In this document: piece by piece, positions 33,510 to 42,164 of the stretch
How the letters are laid out: every line of letters begins with the position of its first letter
Position numbering within the stretch: position 1 is the first letter of the stretch
Assembly: GCF_014190805.1 (NCBI RefSeq)
Contig: NZ_JACHVQ010000001.1
Coordinates: forward strand, 1,426,001 to 1,490,000
Source of the DNA: Flexivirga oryzae
GTDB taxonomy: Bacteria > Actinomycetota > Actinomycetes > Actinomycetales > Dermatophilaceae
DNA length: 64,000 bases
Direction of reading: 5' to 3'
The notes under the pieces: model-generated
What the model was told of the DNA's origin: nothing
The model's database searches: none
The model's input: only the letters and a program-made list of their open reading frames with translations
Program-made: the position numbers and the translations under genes

Positions 33510-35199
33510 CAGTCGGTGCGGTCCGCGGTAAGCGGGCCAAGAGATCCGGGATCGTCACCCAGGCGCGCAGTTCGGCGCCGTCGTCGTTGTGTCCGAGATC
33601 CAGTGCGCTCGATCCGGTAGGACGCTGATCCGACCACGTGCCGCCGAGGCTCCGCTGACTGATGATGACCGTGACATGCGTTGGCGGGGCATGGTCGACA
33701 TGCCACGGGTCAGTGTCTTCCGGAATTGGCCACGAGAGCAGGTAGTAGGCGTGGTAACCCCTTCGGTCAAGTTGGAATCCGATCGCCGAGTTGAGACTGA
33801 GCGAGCTGATGCCGCTGCCCTGGACAACAACGGGGACGCCCGGGTTCGCGTGCTGCCGAAGGAATCTGAGCACGACTGCCGACGCGTGCCGAGCTTGATC
33901 CTCGGCTGCCCACGCAGGAGGGCTCGCAGTGGTCGACGCAAGTGCGCAGGCCGATGTCGCGAGGAGAGCTGCGATGGTGGTACGGGCCACGGGCGGCACA
34001 AGTCGCAATACGCTGCTCCACCGCCGGCGTGGTATCAGCTCGATTGCGCGCGTCAGCACAGCGGCACAGGCGAACGCTGCGATGACGAGGCACGGCAGCA
34101 GCCAGTAACCCACGGTGAATCCGGTCAGATGGGTGAGGCCCCACGCCTCAACCGGAACGGTGATCACCGCTACGCCGCACGCTCGGCTACCGACGGTGTT
34201 CGGACGGTGTGTCCCGGCGAACGCGCCCAGCGCGAGTAGGAGCACCCCGATGGCGCCGGCTGCGACCGTGACGCCGCTCACCGCAGGCTGATAGGTGTTG
34301 TGAAATCTGCCGAAGCCGACTGGTGACAGACGATCCAACACGTAGGCCGCGGCATGTGGCCACGACGTACCAGCGCCCGCGGATCGGCTGCGATAGGCGA
34401 GGAGTTGCTGCAGGTTGTTGGGGGAGTAGAGGATCAGTTCCAGCAACGTCGGAAGCCACACGGCGAAGAGCAGGCCGGCGGTCACGAGCCAGTGACGTTG
34501 CATTCGAGCCGGACTCTGTCCTGGCATCCGCACGTTACGCCATCTGCGCGAGATCCCGAGCAGGCCGAGCGCTACCGATAGGCCGACGACGAATGGCACG
34601 AATGCGAGATTGGCTTGCGCGACGAACGACGCCGCGACGCCGTAAACCCACAGAACGCTCCGGTCGCCGTCGACCCATGCCCAAGCGCACACGAGGGTCA
34701 GCAGCATCGGCAGCGCCGCGACGTAGACGTTGAGCGGCCGCACCAGTTGCTCAGGTCCCAGCGACCATTCGAGCAGGAGCACAGCGATTGTCGTTGGCAC
34801 TGCAGTCCGTAGCGCGCGCAGTCGAAAGGCAATCGCGATCGAACCAGCCGCGCAGATCATGTTGCCGACGGCGATGGACAGCAGGATGCCCGCGCCGGAA
34901 AATCCGAAGATGCCGGCGATCGCTGCGGCAACGTAGTACTCCAGCGGGCCGAGGTGGTGTGTTGCGACCTCGGCGCCTTGAGTGAGGACGCTTGTCGAGC
35001 GCTGGCCCATCAGCGGCGGGTGTGCGCTGAAGACCGCTCGCATGCGGTCGGCGATGACCGCATCGTCCCCCTCGGGAGCCCAACCATGCCCAACTGCGCG
35101 TACGTAGGCGACGACGATAGGGACGACGGCGATCGCGAGCAGCCCCGTGACGGGATGACACATCGCGCTCCGCACCCGTTGCGGAACGGTCACCGACAT
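33502..35199 (-). CDS. Polytopic membrane protein, putative GT-C glycosyltransferase (copy A)
   Basis: 565 residues with about 10-12 membrane helices. The first loop GHGWAPEGDDAVIADRMRAV and VFSAHPPLMGQRST carry acidic residues where GT-C enzymes hold catalytic aspartates; FVAQANLAFVP and YSPNNLQQLL follow. All these blocks recur in the protein at 42165-43637, showing common descent. Would use a polyprenyl-phosphate sugar donor if truly GT-C. C-terminal 130 residues form an extracytoplasmic domain. GAGGTGG precedes the ATG. Divergent from the nucleotidyltransferase gene. Confidence 0.6.
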   Translation of the reverse strand: MSVTVPQRVRSAMCHPVTGLLAIAVVPIVVAYVRAVGHGWAPEGDDAVIADRMRAVFSAHPPLMGQRSTSVLTQGAEVATHHLGPLEYYVAAAIAGIFGFSGAGILLSIAVGNMICAAGSIAIAFRLRALRTAVPTTIAVLLLEWSLGPEQLVRPLNVYVAALPMLLTLVCAWAWVDGDRSVLWVYGVAASFVAQANLAFVPFVVGLSVALGLLGISRRWRNVRMPGQSPARMQRHWLVTAGLLFAVWLPTLLELILYSPNNLQQLLAYRSRSAGAGTSWPHAAAYVLDRLSPVGFGRFHNTYQPAVSGVTVAAGAIGVLLLALGAFAGTHRPNTVGSRACGVAVITVPVEAWGLTHLTGFTVGYWLLPCLVIAAFACAAVLTRAIELIPRRRWSSVLRLVPPVARTTIAALLATSACALASTTASPPAWAAEDQARHASAVVLRFLRQHANPGVPVVVQGSGISSLSLNSAIGFQLDRRGYHAYYLLSWPIPEDTDPWHVDHAPPTHVTVIISQRSLGGTWSDQRPTGSSALDLGHNDDGAELRAWVTIPDLLARLPRTAPTGE

Positions 35200-35256
35200 C
35201 TGCCACCTCGAGTCTCGAAAACGGTTAGGCGCAGGTTACCGGCGCGTTGGTTCGGT

Positions 35257-35262
35257 CATAAT
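35257..35262 (+). promoter_or_regulatory. -10 element for leaderless nucleotidyltransferase gene
   Basis: CATAAT followed by exactly 6 nt and GTG at 35269, in the 69-nt gap between two divergent genes. Confidence 0.5.
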
Positions 35263-35268
35263 GCGGGC

Positions 35269-36222
35269 GTGGATGTTGGGGCAATCGTGTTGGCCGGTGG
35301 TGTGGGAAGCCGGATGTGCCCACTCACCCTGGACTGTCCTAAGCCGTTGCTACCGCTCGGAGCTGAACCCCTCGTCGGTTACCAGCTACGACGCCTGGCA
35401 CGCGTTGGTGTGCGACGTGTCGTCCTCGCGACCGGGTATTTCGCCCACAGGTTCCAGGACGCACTCGGCGACGGGGCTCGCTGGAACCTCCGACTCCTGC
35501 ACAGTGTCGAGGAGGAACCGCTGGGCACAGGCGGGGCACTGCGCGCGGCGGTCGAGCTCCTGCCGGGCTCCGAGCGGGTGATCGTCGTCAACGGTGACCT
35601 GTTGTCCAGCCATGACCTGAGCGGCCAGCTTGCAGCGACCGGGACGGCGGACGTCGGTCTGCACGTGCGCGAGGTGGCGGACGTCGCGCGCTACGGACAC
35701 GTCATGTGCGCCGATGACGGATTGGTGCGTGGTTTCGCGGAGAAGTGCGGTGCCGGTCCCGGCTTGGCCAACGCGGGCACGTATGTCGTGCGTGCCGACG
35801 TGCTGCGGTCGCTTCCGCGCGGACGTTCGTCCTGGGAGCGCGACATCCTGCCGTCACTCATCAGGGCGGATGCGCGCGTCGTCGCGTGGGCCGGTGCCGG
35901 GTACTTTCGGGACGTAGGTGACCCCACGGCCTACCGCGTGGCGAGTGTGGACGCGGTGACCGGCGCCCTGCCAGGTTCTGTGCCCGGGTCTGCGACAGCG
36001 TATGTCGACGAACGTGCGGCAGTTGCGCCGGGAGCCGTAGTACAGGGTGGGAGCAGCGTGCACGCGGGTGCGGTTGTCGGACCTCGCGCGAGGCTGGACG
36101 CGACGGTGCTGTTGCCGGGCAGTCGTGTGGGTGCAGAGGCCACATTGCTGCGGTGCGTGATCGCTGCCGGTGCGGTGGTACCGGCGAGGTTCGAAGCAGC
36201 GGACGACGTTCTCGTGTCCTGA
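35269..36222 (+). CDS. Sugar-1-phosphate nucleotidyltransferase (mannose-1-P guanylyltransferase-like)
   Basis: 317 residues. N-terminal nucleotide-binding loop LAGGVGSRMCPLTLDCPKP (about 7-25), GTGGALRAA, VVNGDLLSS (metal-binding Asp) and FRDVGDPTAY. C-terminal left-handed beta-helix hexapeptide repeats (GAVVQGGSSVHAGAVVGPRA and on). Makes an NDP-sugar; GDP-mannose or a GDP-heptose type donor are both possible, and a heptose-type kinase gene lies at the end of this locus. GTG 35269 chosen from the -10 spacing and because earlier in-frame starts lie in the divergent gene. Confidence 0.8.
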   Translation: MDVGAIVLAGGVGSRMCPLTLDCPKPLLPLGAEPLVGYQLRRLARVGVRRVVLATGYFAHRFQDALGDGARWNLRLLHSVEEEPLGTGGALRAAVELLPGSERVIVVNGDLLSSHDLSGQLAATGTADVGLHVREVADVARYGHVMCADDGLVRGFAEKCGAGPGLANAGTYVVRADVLRSLPRGRSSWERDILPSLIRADARVVAWAGAGYFRDVGDPTAYRVASVDAVTGALPGSVPGSATAYVDERAAVAPGAVVQGGSSVHAGAVVGPRARLDATVLLPGSRVGAEATLLRCVIAAGAVVPARFEAADDVLVS

Positions 36223-36310
36223 TTACTCACAGGTAAGTTCCGCGCCAATTCCGCCTGCCGGGCAAGTATGCTGACGCGACGTCCCGACCCCGAGCACCCG
36301 CGAAGACTTG

Positions 36311-38257
36311 ATGAGCCCTCGACCCACCGGCGGTGGCTACCGCCCGGCGCTGGATGGCATGCGTGCCGTGTCTGTGCTGACGATCATGCTGTTCCACGTC
36401 CCTTACGAGTGGGTGACAGGCGGCTACTGGTCGGTCAATGTCTTCTTCATCGTCTCGGGTTACCTCATTACCGGGTTGCTGCTGAAGGAGCTCGACAAGT
36501 GGGGCTCGATCGATCTGGTCGGCTTCTACATGCGGCGGGCGCGACGCCTGCTTCCGGCGTTGCTGATCATGCTCGTCGTCGTGTCGGTAGTCTGGCCGCG
36601 CATTCTGGGCGACGAAACGCCGGGCACGATCAAGGGTGACGGCCTGGCGGCGCTGTTCTACGTCGCGAACTGGCGAATGGTGCTGACCGGCCAGTCGTAT
36701 TTCGAACAGTTCGGGACCGTTGCCCAGTCACCGTTCAAACACGCCTGGACACTTGGCATCGAGGAGCAGTACTACCTGCTCTTCCCGATCCTGATGATCG
36801 TGCTCTTCCGGTGGTTCGGTCGGCGCAACAGGGGTAAAACGCTGGGCGTCATCGTCGCGCTCGCCGGTGCGTCCGCGATCACCATGGCCAAGGTTTACGT
36901 GCCCGGCGGCGACCCGTCTCGGGTCTACTACGGCACCGACACCCGGATGCAGGACATCCTCGTGGGCGCAGCGCTCGCAATCGTAATGTCGATGATCGAC
37001 CCGCGCCGGCTGTCGGCCTGGGCACGGCGCAACAGACGAGCTGTCGTCGGCGTCGGCTGGATCGTGGCCGGGCTGACCTTCTACTGGTTCTTCTTCATCC
37101 CGGCCAGCGGGTGGGTGTTCTACGGCGGCTACTTGGTCTTCGACACGATGTTCGCGCTGCTCGTCGCCAGCGTCGAACTCGTCCGGTCCAGTTCGATAGC
37201 GGCGGTCTTCTCCTGGCATCCTCTCGCGTGGATCGGGATGCTGTCCTACGGGCTCTACCTGTGGCACTACCCGTTGTTCGTCCTGCTGACCCCGGACCGG
37301 ACGCACCTGTCCGGCATACCGCTGCAGATCGTGCGTTTCGCACTCACTTTCGCCATCGCGAGTGCGTCCTACTACTTCGTGGAGGACCCGATCCGTAAGG
37401 GTGCGCTACGGCGGCTGGGGAAACGGATCGCAGCAGCCGTTCCGATTGTTGCAGTGATAGCCACCGCGACGACCATCCTCGTGTCGGTGAACGGTATGCG
37501 TCTGGCGCCGACCGCCCGAGCCGGACAGGGGATCTCGCTGTCCGGAGGATCGGGCTCCTACCGGGTGCTGATCGTCGGGGACTCCGTGGGGTTCGCACTC
37601 GGCTACTACTTTCCGCGGTCCACCTTCCCGGACGTGAATGCGACCGCAGCAGTCGACTTCGGTTGTGGCACGGCCGAGCAGAGCCTGGTGGTGCAGGGCA
37701 AGCGGCAGCCCGTGCAGAGCGACTGCTCCGACATCTTCCAGCACTGGGCGGAGGGTGTCTCCGGCACGCACCCGAAGGTGGTCGTGTGGACGCTTGGCCC
37801 GTGGGAGGTCTACGACCACTACATCGACGGCAAGACGCTGAAGGTTGGCAGCGCCGCGTACGCCAGGTACCTCCAGTCCCGATTGCAAGAGGGTCTGACG
37901 GCGATGAACAAGGCCGGCAGACATGGGCCGCTGGTCATCCCGACGGTGCCGTGTCTTGGTCAACCGAAGTACATGGTCAACGGCGTCGACATGGCACCCG
38001 AGCGCAATGATCCGAAGCGAGCGGCTGCGGTCAATGGAATTCTCGTGGCATTCGCGGCCAAGCACCCGAGGACCATCCATCTCGTTGACCCCGGTGAACT
38101 TGTCTGCCCGTCGGGCACATTCACCAAGAAGGTGAACGGTGTGCAACTGCGTCAGGACGGCGTGCACTACACGAAGGCGGGTGCTGCTGCCTTCTGGAAG
38201 TGGTTGATGCCTCAGATCGCGCGGTGGGTGCCGGGCACGCCGAAGGCGAGGTCATGA
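36311..38257 (+). CDS. Acyltransferase-3/SGNH fusion protein, copy 1
   Basis: 648 residues. N-terminal acyltransferase-3 domain (10 or so helices) with catalytic-type His in MLFHVPYEW, NVFFIVSGYLITGLLLKEL, FYMRRARRLLPALL and HAWTLGIEEQYYLLFP; then a periplasm-side SGNH hydrolase domain with GDS at about 423-425 and DGVH at about 616-619. Such OafA/YrhL-type proteins move an acyl group across the membrane onto a surface glycan. A TATGCT at 36267 may be its -10, no good -35. ATG chosen over the TTG immediately before it. First of three such genes. Confidence 0.87.
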   Translation: MSPRPTGGGYRPALDGMRAVSVLTIMLFHVPYEWVTGGYWSVNVFFIVSGYLITGLLLKELDKWGSIDLVGFYMRRARRLLPALLIMLVVVSVVWPRILGDETPGTIKGDGLAALFYVANWRMVLTGQSYFEQFGTVAQSPFKHAWTLGIEEQYYLLFPILMIVLFRWFGRRNRGKTLGVIVALAGASAITMAKVYVPGGDPSRVYYGTDTRMQDILVGAALAIVMSMIDPRRLSAWARRNRRAVVGVGWIVAGLTFYWFFFIPASGWVFYGGYLVFDTMFALLVASVELVRSSSIAAVFSWHPLAWIGMLSYGLYLWHYPLFVLLTPDRTHLSGIPLQIVRFALTFAIASASYYFVEDPIRKGALRRLGKRIAAAVPIVAVIATATTILVSVNGMRLAPTARAGQGISLSGGSGSYRVLIVGDSVGFALGYYFPRSTFPDVNATAAVDFGCGTAEQSLVVQGKRQPVQSDCSDIFQHWAEGVSGTHPKVVVWTLGPWEVYDHYIDGKTLKVGSAAYARYLQSRLQEGLTAMNKAGRHGPLVIPTVPCLGQPKYMVNGVDMAPERNDPKRAAAVNGILVAFAAKHPRTIHLVDPGELVCPSGTFTKKVNGVQLRQDGVHYTKAGAAAFWKWLMPQIARWVPGTPKARS

Positions 38258-40209
38258 GAGGCGGCTCTCTGGTGACTCGGCGGCTGGCGGCGCTCGACGG
38301 GATCCGCGGCGTCCTGGTGATATTCCTGTTGTGTTTCCATTTCGGGTTCACTCAGCTCCAGGGTGCCTGGCTGACCCTCAACGTGTTCTTCGTGCTGTCC
38401 GGATTCCTCATAGTGCGCCTGCTCGTGCAGGAGCGGGCCAGGACCGGGCGGATCAGCTTCGTCGCGTTCTACGCCCGGCGCGCTCGCCGGCTCTTTCCAG
38501 CCCTCGCGCTGCTGCTCGCCACAGTGGTGATCTACGGCTTCCTATTCGCGTCGGACCAGGTCCGGGGCCCGTTGCGGTGGGACGTGCTGGCCACCATGGG
38601 TTACTTCATGAACTGGCGGCTGATCGCGCAGAGCAACCAGTACTTCGTGCAGTTCTCCGAGCCGTCGGTGCTGCAGCACGCCTGGTCGCTGTCGGTCGAG
38701 GAACAGTTCTACCTGGTGATCCCGGCCCTGATCCTGCTGCTGATGGCAGTGTTGCGGACGCGGCGTGCGCTGATTGCCACCCTGGCCGGATTGGCGCTGG
38801 TGTCGGCGGGGTGGATGGCCGTCGTCGGCGTCGGCAGCGACGTCGCCCGGTCGCACCTTTACTACGGCACCGACACCAGAGCACAATCCCTGCTGATGGG
38901 TGCCGCGCTCGGGGTGCTGGCCGCCCGGTTCGGCGCCGTAGAACGGCCGAGCCCGTTGCCGGTCAAGCACGTTCAGGCGGTGGGCTGGGCAGCGTTCGCG
39001 CTCACCGTGGCCAGCTTCGTCCTGGCGGTGCCGCAGACCCCGCTGATGGCGGACGGTGGGATGTTCGTGCTGTCCCTCGTCGCGGTGGCGTGGGTCTGGG
39101 CTGTCTCGGACGAGCGGGCCGGGCCGCTGCAACGGGTGCTGGCGGTTCCGCCACTTGCCGCGCTTGGGCGGATCTCCTACGGCGTGTACCTGTGGCACTG
39201 GCCGATCGGGCTGTGGCTGGGCCAGTTGATGCCGGACGAGCCCACCTGGGTACGCGTGGTGGTCGGGTTCGTCCTCACCATCGGCGTCGCCACGATCTCC
39301 TACCAGCGTGTCGAGCGGCCCATCCACGACCTCGGCTGGCGCGCCGTGGTCGGCACCCCCCTCCGGGCGCGCACGATCGCCGCGGGCACCGCAGCTGCTC
39401 TGTTCTTCGGGGCGATCGGCGTCGGCGTCGGTGCCCCGGCCGCGACCGGGGTCGGCGCGCCCGGCACCACCGGCAAGGTGGTCCGGCTCGTCCCCGGGCA
39501 GCCTCCGTTCCACCGGCCGGCCAAGCCGTACACCATTGCGTTGTATGGCGATTCGGTGCCCTATTTGCTGGTGCAGAACTTTCCGAAGGGGGACTTCCCC
39601 GGCGTGAGAGCAGCCTCGGTCGCTGTTCCTGGGTGCGATCTCCTCGACCAGCCGTGGATCGACCCGCGGAACGGCGCTGAGCCCAACATCGGGTCGTGCA
39701 AGAAGTTCAAGCAGGACATTCCGGGACACATCGCCGCTGCGCATGCCAACCTCTTGATCATCATTCCAGGTGCCTTGCTGGGATTCCGACACGAATTCGA
39801 CGGCAAGGCTCTTTGGTGGGGAGATCCGAAGTACGAGAAGGCGATTCGCAGCAAGCTCGACACGATCACCCGGGCTGCCAAGGCAGTCGGAACGGACGTC
39901 GCCATAGTCACGCAGACCTGCCGCAGCGACAAGGCGACCGGCCTCGGCCAACTGGTCGACGCGGTCCGCCAGAACGACCCGATCGTGCTGAAGGAACTGG
40001 AATCCGCATCGCACGAGAACACCTTCCTGCGCCGATGGGCGAACGACGAACGGGTGCCAATTGCCGACCTCCACAAGGCCGTGTGCCCGACGGGTGTTCC
40101 CCGATCGATCCCCGGCACACCGATCTTCGGTGACGGTGTGCACTTCTCTCCGCAGTTCACCCCGAGCGTGTGGGCCTTCCTCATCGCAGAGTTGGGCAAA
40201 GGCCGGTGA
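38254..40209 (+). CDS. Acyltransferase-3/SGNH fusion protein, copy 2
   Basis: 651 residues, same layout as the gene before: VFFVLSGFLIVRLLVQERAR, FYARRARRLFPALAL, HAWSLSVEEQFYLVIP in the membrane domain; SGNH domain with GDS at about 432-434 and DGVH at about 627-630. ATG overlaps the previous stop by 4 nt, so the copies are translated together. An alanine/glycine-rich linker (about 375-400) joins the domains. Sequence differs enough from copies 1 and 3 to suggest an old duplication with different acyl or acceptor specificity. Confidence 0.87.
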   Translation: MRGGSLVTRRLAALDGIRGVLVIFLLCFHFGFTQLQGAWLTLNVFFVLSGFLIVRLLVQERARTGRISFVAFYARRARRLFPALALLLATVVIYGFLFASDQVRGPLRWDVLATMGYFMNWRLIAQSNQYFVQFSEPSVLQHAWSLSVEEQFYLVIPALILLLMAVLRTRRALIATLAGLALVSAGWMAVVGVGSDVARSHLYYGTDTRAQSLLMGAALGVLAARFGAVERPSPLPVKHVQAVGWAAFALTVASFVLAVPQTPLMADGGMFVLSLVAVAWVWAVSDERAGPLQRVLAVPPLAALGRISYGVYLWHWPIGLWLGQLMPDEPTWVRVVVGFVLTIGVATISYQRVERPIHDLGWRAVVGTPLRARTIAAGTAAALFFGAIGVGVGAPAATGVGAPGTTGKVVRLVPGQPPFHRPAKPYTIALYGDSVPYLLVQNFPKGDFPGVRAASVAVPGCDLLDQPWIDPRNGAEPNIGSCKKFKQDIPGHIAAAHANLLIIIPGALLGFRHEFDGKALWWGDPKYEKAIRSKLDTITRAAKAVGTDVAIVTQTCRSDKATGLGQLVDAVRQNDPIVLKELESASHENTFLRRWANDERVPIADLHKAVCPTGVPRSIPGTPIFGDGVHFSPQFTPSVWAFLIAELGKGR

Positions 40210-42155
40210 CCCGGCCTGCATCCGTCGGCAGAGTCAGTAGGCGTCGATACGACGCGATCGACGGCTACCGCGGACTGTTCGTTGTCCTGGTCATGCTGTA
40301 CCACGTCGGAGTGACCGCGCTCGTCGGCGGTTGGGTGGGCATCAACCACTTCTTCGTTTTCTCTGGGTTCCTCATCACCCGACTCCTCGTCAAGGAGTTC
40401 GGTCGCGATGGCCGGATCAGTCTGATCAATTTCTACCGTCGCCGGGTACGCCGGATCGTGCCCGCAATGATCGTGCTCGTCGGCGCTGTCCTCGTGCACA
40501 CCGCGCTCTTCGCCGACCCGGCCTATCGCAAGCAATTCGGGGGTGACGCGGTCGCGACGCTGGGCTTCTACCTCAACTGGCGGCTGATCGGGCGGGACGA
40601 CGCGTACTTCACGATGTTCGGTCACCCGAGCCCATTGCGGCATGCGTGGACGCTGTCCGTCGAGGAGCAGTTCTACCTGGTGGCTCCACTTCTTCTGCTG
40701 GTGGTCTGCTGGTTGCTGCGCTCGCGGCCGGCGCGCGCCACGTGCGCGTTCGGCTTGGCGGTGTTGTCGGCGCTCTGGTCGGCACACCTGCACTATCGGG
40801 GGATTGTCGACCAGGCGCGGTTCTACTACGCGACCGACATACGGGCGCAGGCGCTTCTGGTCGGCGTCGCGGCGGGACTGCTGCTCGCTGTCGACCACCG
40901 CGGCAGAGAGCCCATCGCCCTCTCGCGGGGCACCACCCATCTGCTGGCCTGGATCGGTTTCGGCACATCCTTGGCGGCGCTGTTCGTGCTGAGTCCGACG
41001 AGCGCCTGCGTCTACAACGGCGGAGGTATGCTCCTGTTCGCCGTGGCTGCGGCACTGATGGGTTTCGCGGCGATCGACCAACGCGACCTGCTGATCAACC
41101 GGCTGTTTTCCTGGGGACCGCTGGTCTACCTGGGCCGAATCTCCTATGGACTCTACCTCTACCACTGGCCCATTCATCTCTGGCTGCCGATGCCGGGTCT
41201 ACCACGCTGGGTGGCCGGCACCCTCCAGCTGTTGTTGGCACTCGCCGTGGCGACAGTGTCGTTCCGGTACCTCGAACTCCCGATCATGCAGTACGGGCTT
41301 CGCGGAGTGTGGCGTCGACGGCGCACACGACGCGCCGTCCCGGCCACCGCACTGATCGCCTCGCTGCTCGGCGGGATCATGATGTGGCAGGGGAGTGCCG
41401 GGGCCTCGGCATCGACTCCCGACCTCGTCTCCGGTCAGTCGGCATACCGACCAACCGCGACCGTGCACCGGGTCGGCGTGCTCGGCGACTCGGTCGGCTC
41501 GTCCCTGATGGCCGGCTGGAACCAGGGCGCGTACCGGGACCTGAGGCTGACCGACCAGACGCTCATCGGGTGCGATCTGATCGACGCCCCGACCTGGCAC
41601 GACGGCTCTGTCGGCGCACCGGAGAAGCAGTGCGCGTCCTGGCGTCGCGACTGGCCGTCGCAAATGCGTGACGCGCACGACAGTTCGATGATCGTGCTCG
41701 CCGGCGCTCAGTTCCTCACCGACCACATGGTGGCCGGTCGGGTGGTCAGGGCAGGAACCCCGGCGATGCGTGAGCTGATTGACGAGACCCTGGACGGGAT
41801 CAGGGGCCGTGCACGTACGGCACGGGTCTCCACGATCACGCTGGTGAATCTGCCGTGCCGCCAAATCGATCCAGCGCAGCTCGACCCTTCGCTGCGATTC
41901 TTCGCCGCGCAGGGCAGCAACGACAAGACGATCGATTGGACGAACAGCGTCCTGGTGCAGTGGGCTGCGGCGCATCCCGGCGTCCGGATCGCGGATCTGC
42001 ACACCCGCCTGTGTGGACACGGCTTCACACCAACGCTCAATGGCGTCACCCTCTACCACGACACGTTGCACTTCACCCCACAGGCCGCCGGGATGATCTG
42101 GACCTGGTTGGCACCCATCGCCCGCTCGGAAGCGTCGCGGGGCACGGCACCCTAA
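40206..42155 (+). CDS. Acyltransferase-3/SGNH fusion protein, copy 3
   Basis: 649 residues. Membrane domain MLYHVGVTALVGGW, HFFVFSGFLITRLLVKEF, FYRRRVRRIVPAMI, HAWTLSVEEQFYLVAP; SGNH domain with GDS at about 426-428 and DTLH at about 619-622 in place of the usual DGVH, still keeping Asp and His. GTG start overlaps copy 2 by 4 nt (GTGA); the longer frame upstream would overlap copy 2 further. Its TAA is part of the -10 element of the next gene. Confidence 0.86.
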   Translation: MTRPASVGRVSRRRYDAIDGYRGLFVVLVMLYHVGVTALVGGWVGINHFFVFSGFLITRLLVKEFGRDGRISLINFYRRRVRRIVPAMIVLVGAVLVHTALFADPAYRKQFGGDAVATLGFYLNWRLIGRDDAYFTMFGHPSPLRHAWTLSVEEQFYLVAPLLLLVVCWLLRSRPARATCAFGLAVLSALWSAHLHYRGIVDQARFYYATDIRAQALLVGVAAGLLLAVDHRGREPIALSRGTTHLLAWIGFGTSLAALFVLSPTSACVYNGGGMLLFAVAAALMGFAAIDQRDLLINRLFSWGPLVYLGRISYGLYLYHWPIHLWLPMPGLPRWVAGTLQLLLALAVATVSFRYLELPIMQYGLRGVWRRRRTRRAVPATALIASLLGGIMMWQGSAGASASTPDLVSGQSAYRPTATVHRVGVLGDSVGSSLMAGWNQGAYRDLRLTDQTLIGCDLIDAPTWHDGSVGAPEKQCASWRRDWPSQMRDAHDSSMIVLAGAQFLTDHMVAGRVVRAGTPAMRELIDETLDGIRGRARTARVSTITLVNLPCRQIDPAQLDPSLRFFAAQGSNDKTIDWTNSVLVQWAAAHPGVRIADLHTRLCGHGFTPTLNGVTLYHDTLHFTPQAAGMIWTWLAPIARSEASRGTAP

Positions 42156-42158
42156 GGT
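42153..42158 (+). promoter_or_regulatory. -10 element for leaderless 42165 gene
   Basis: TAAGGT, identical to the pyk element, 6 nt before GTG 42165; it incorporates the stop codon of the preceding gene. Confidence 0.5.
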
Positions 42159-42164
42159 GTGCCT

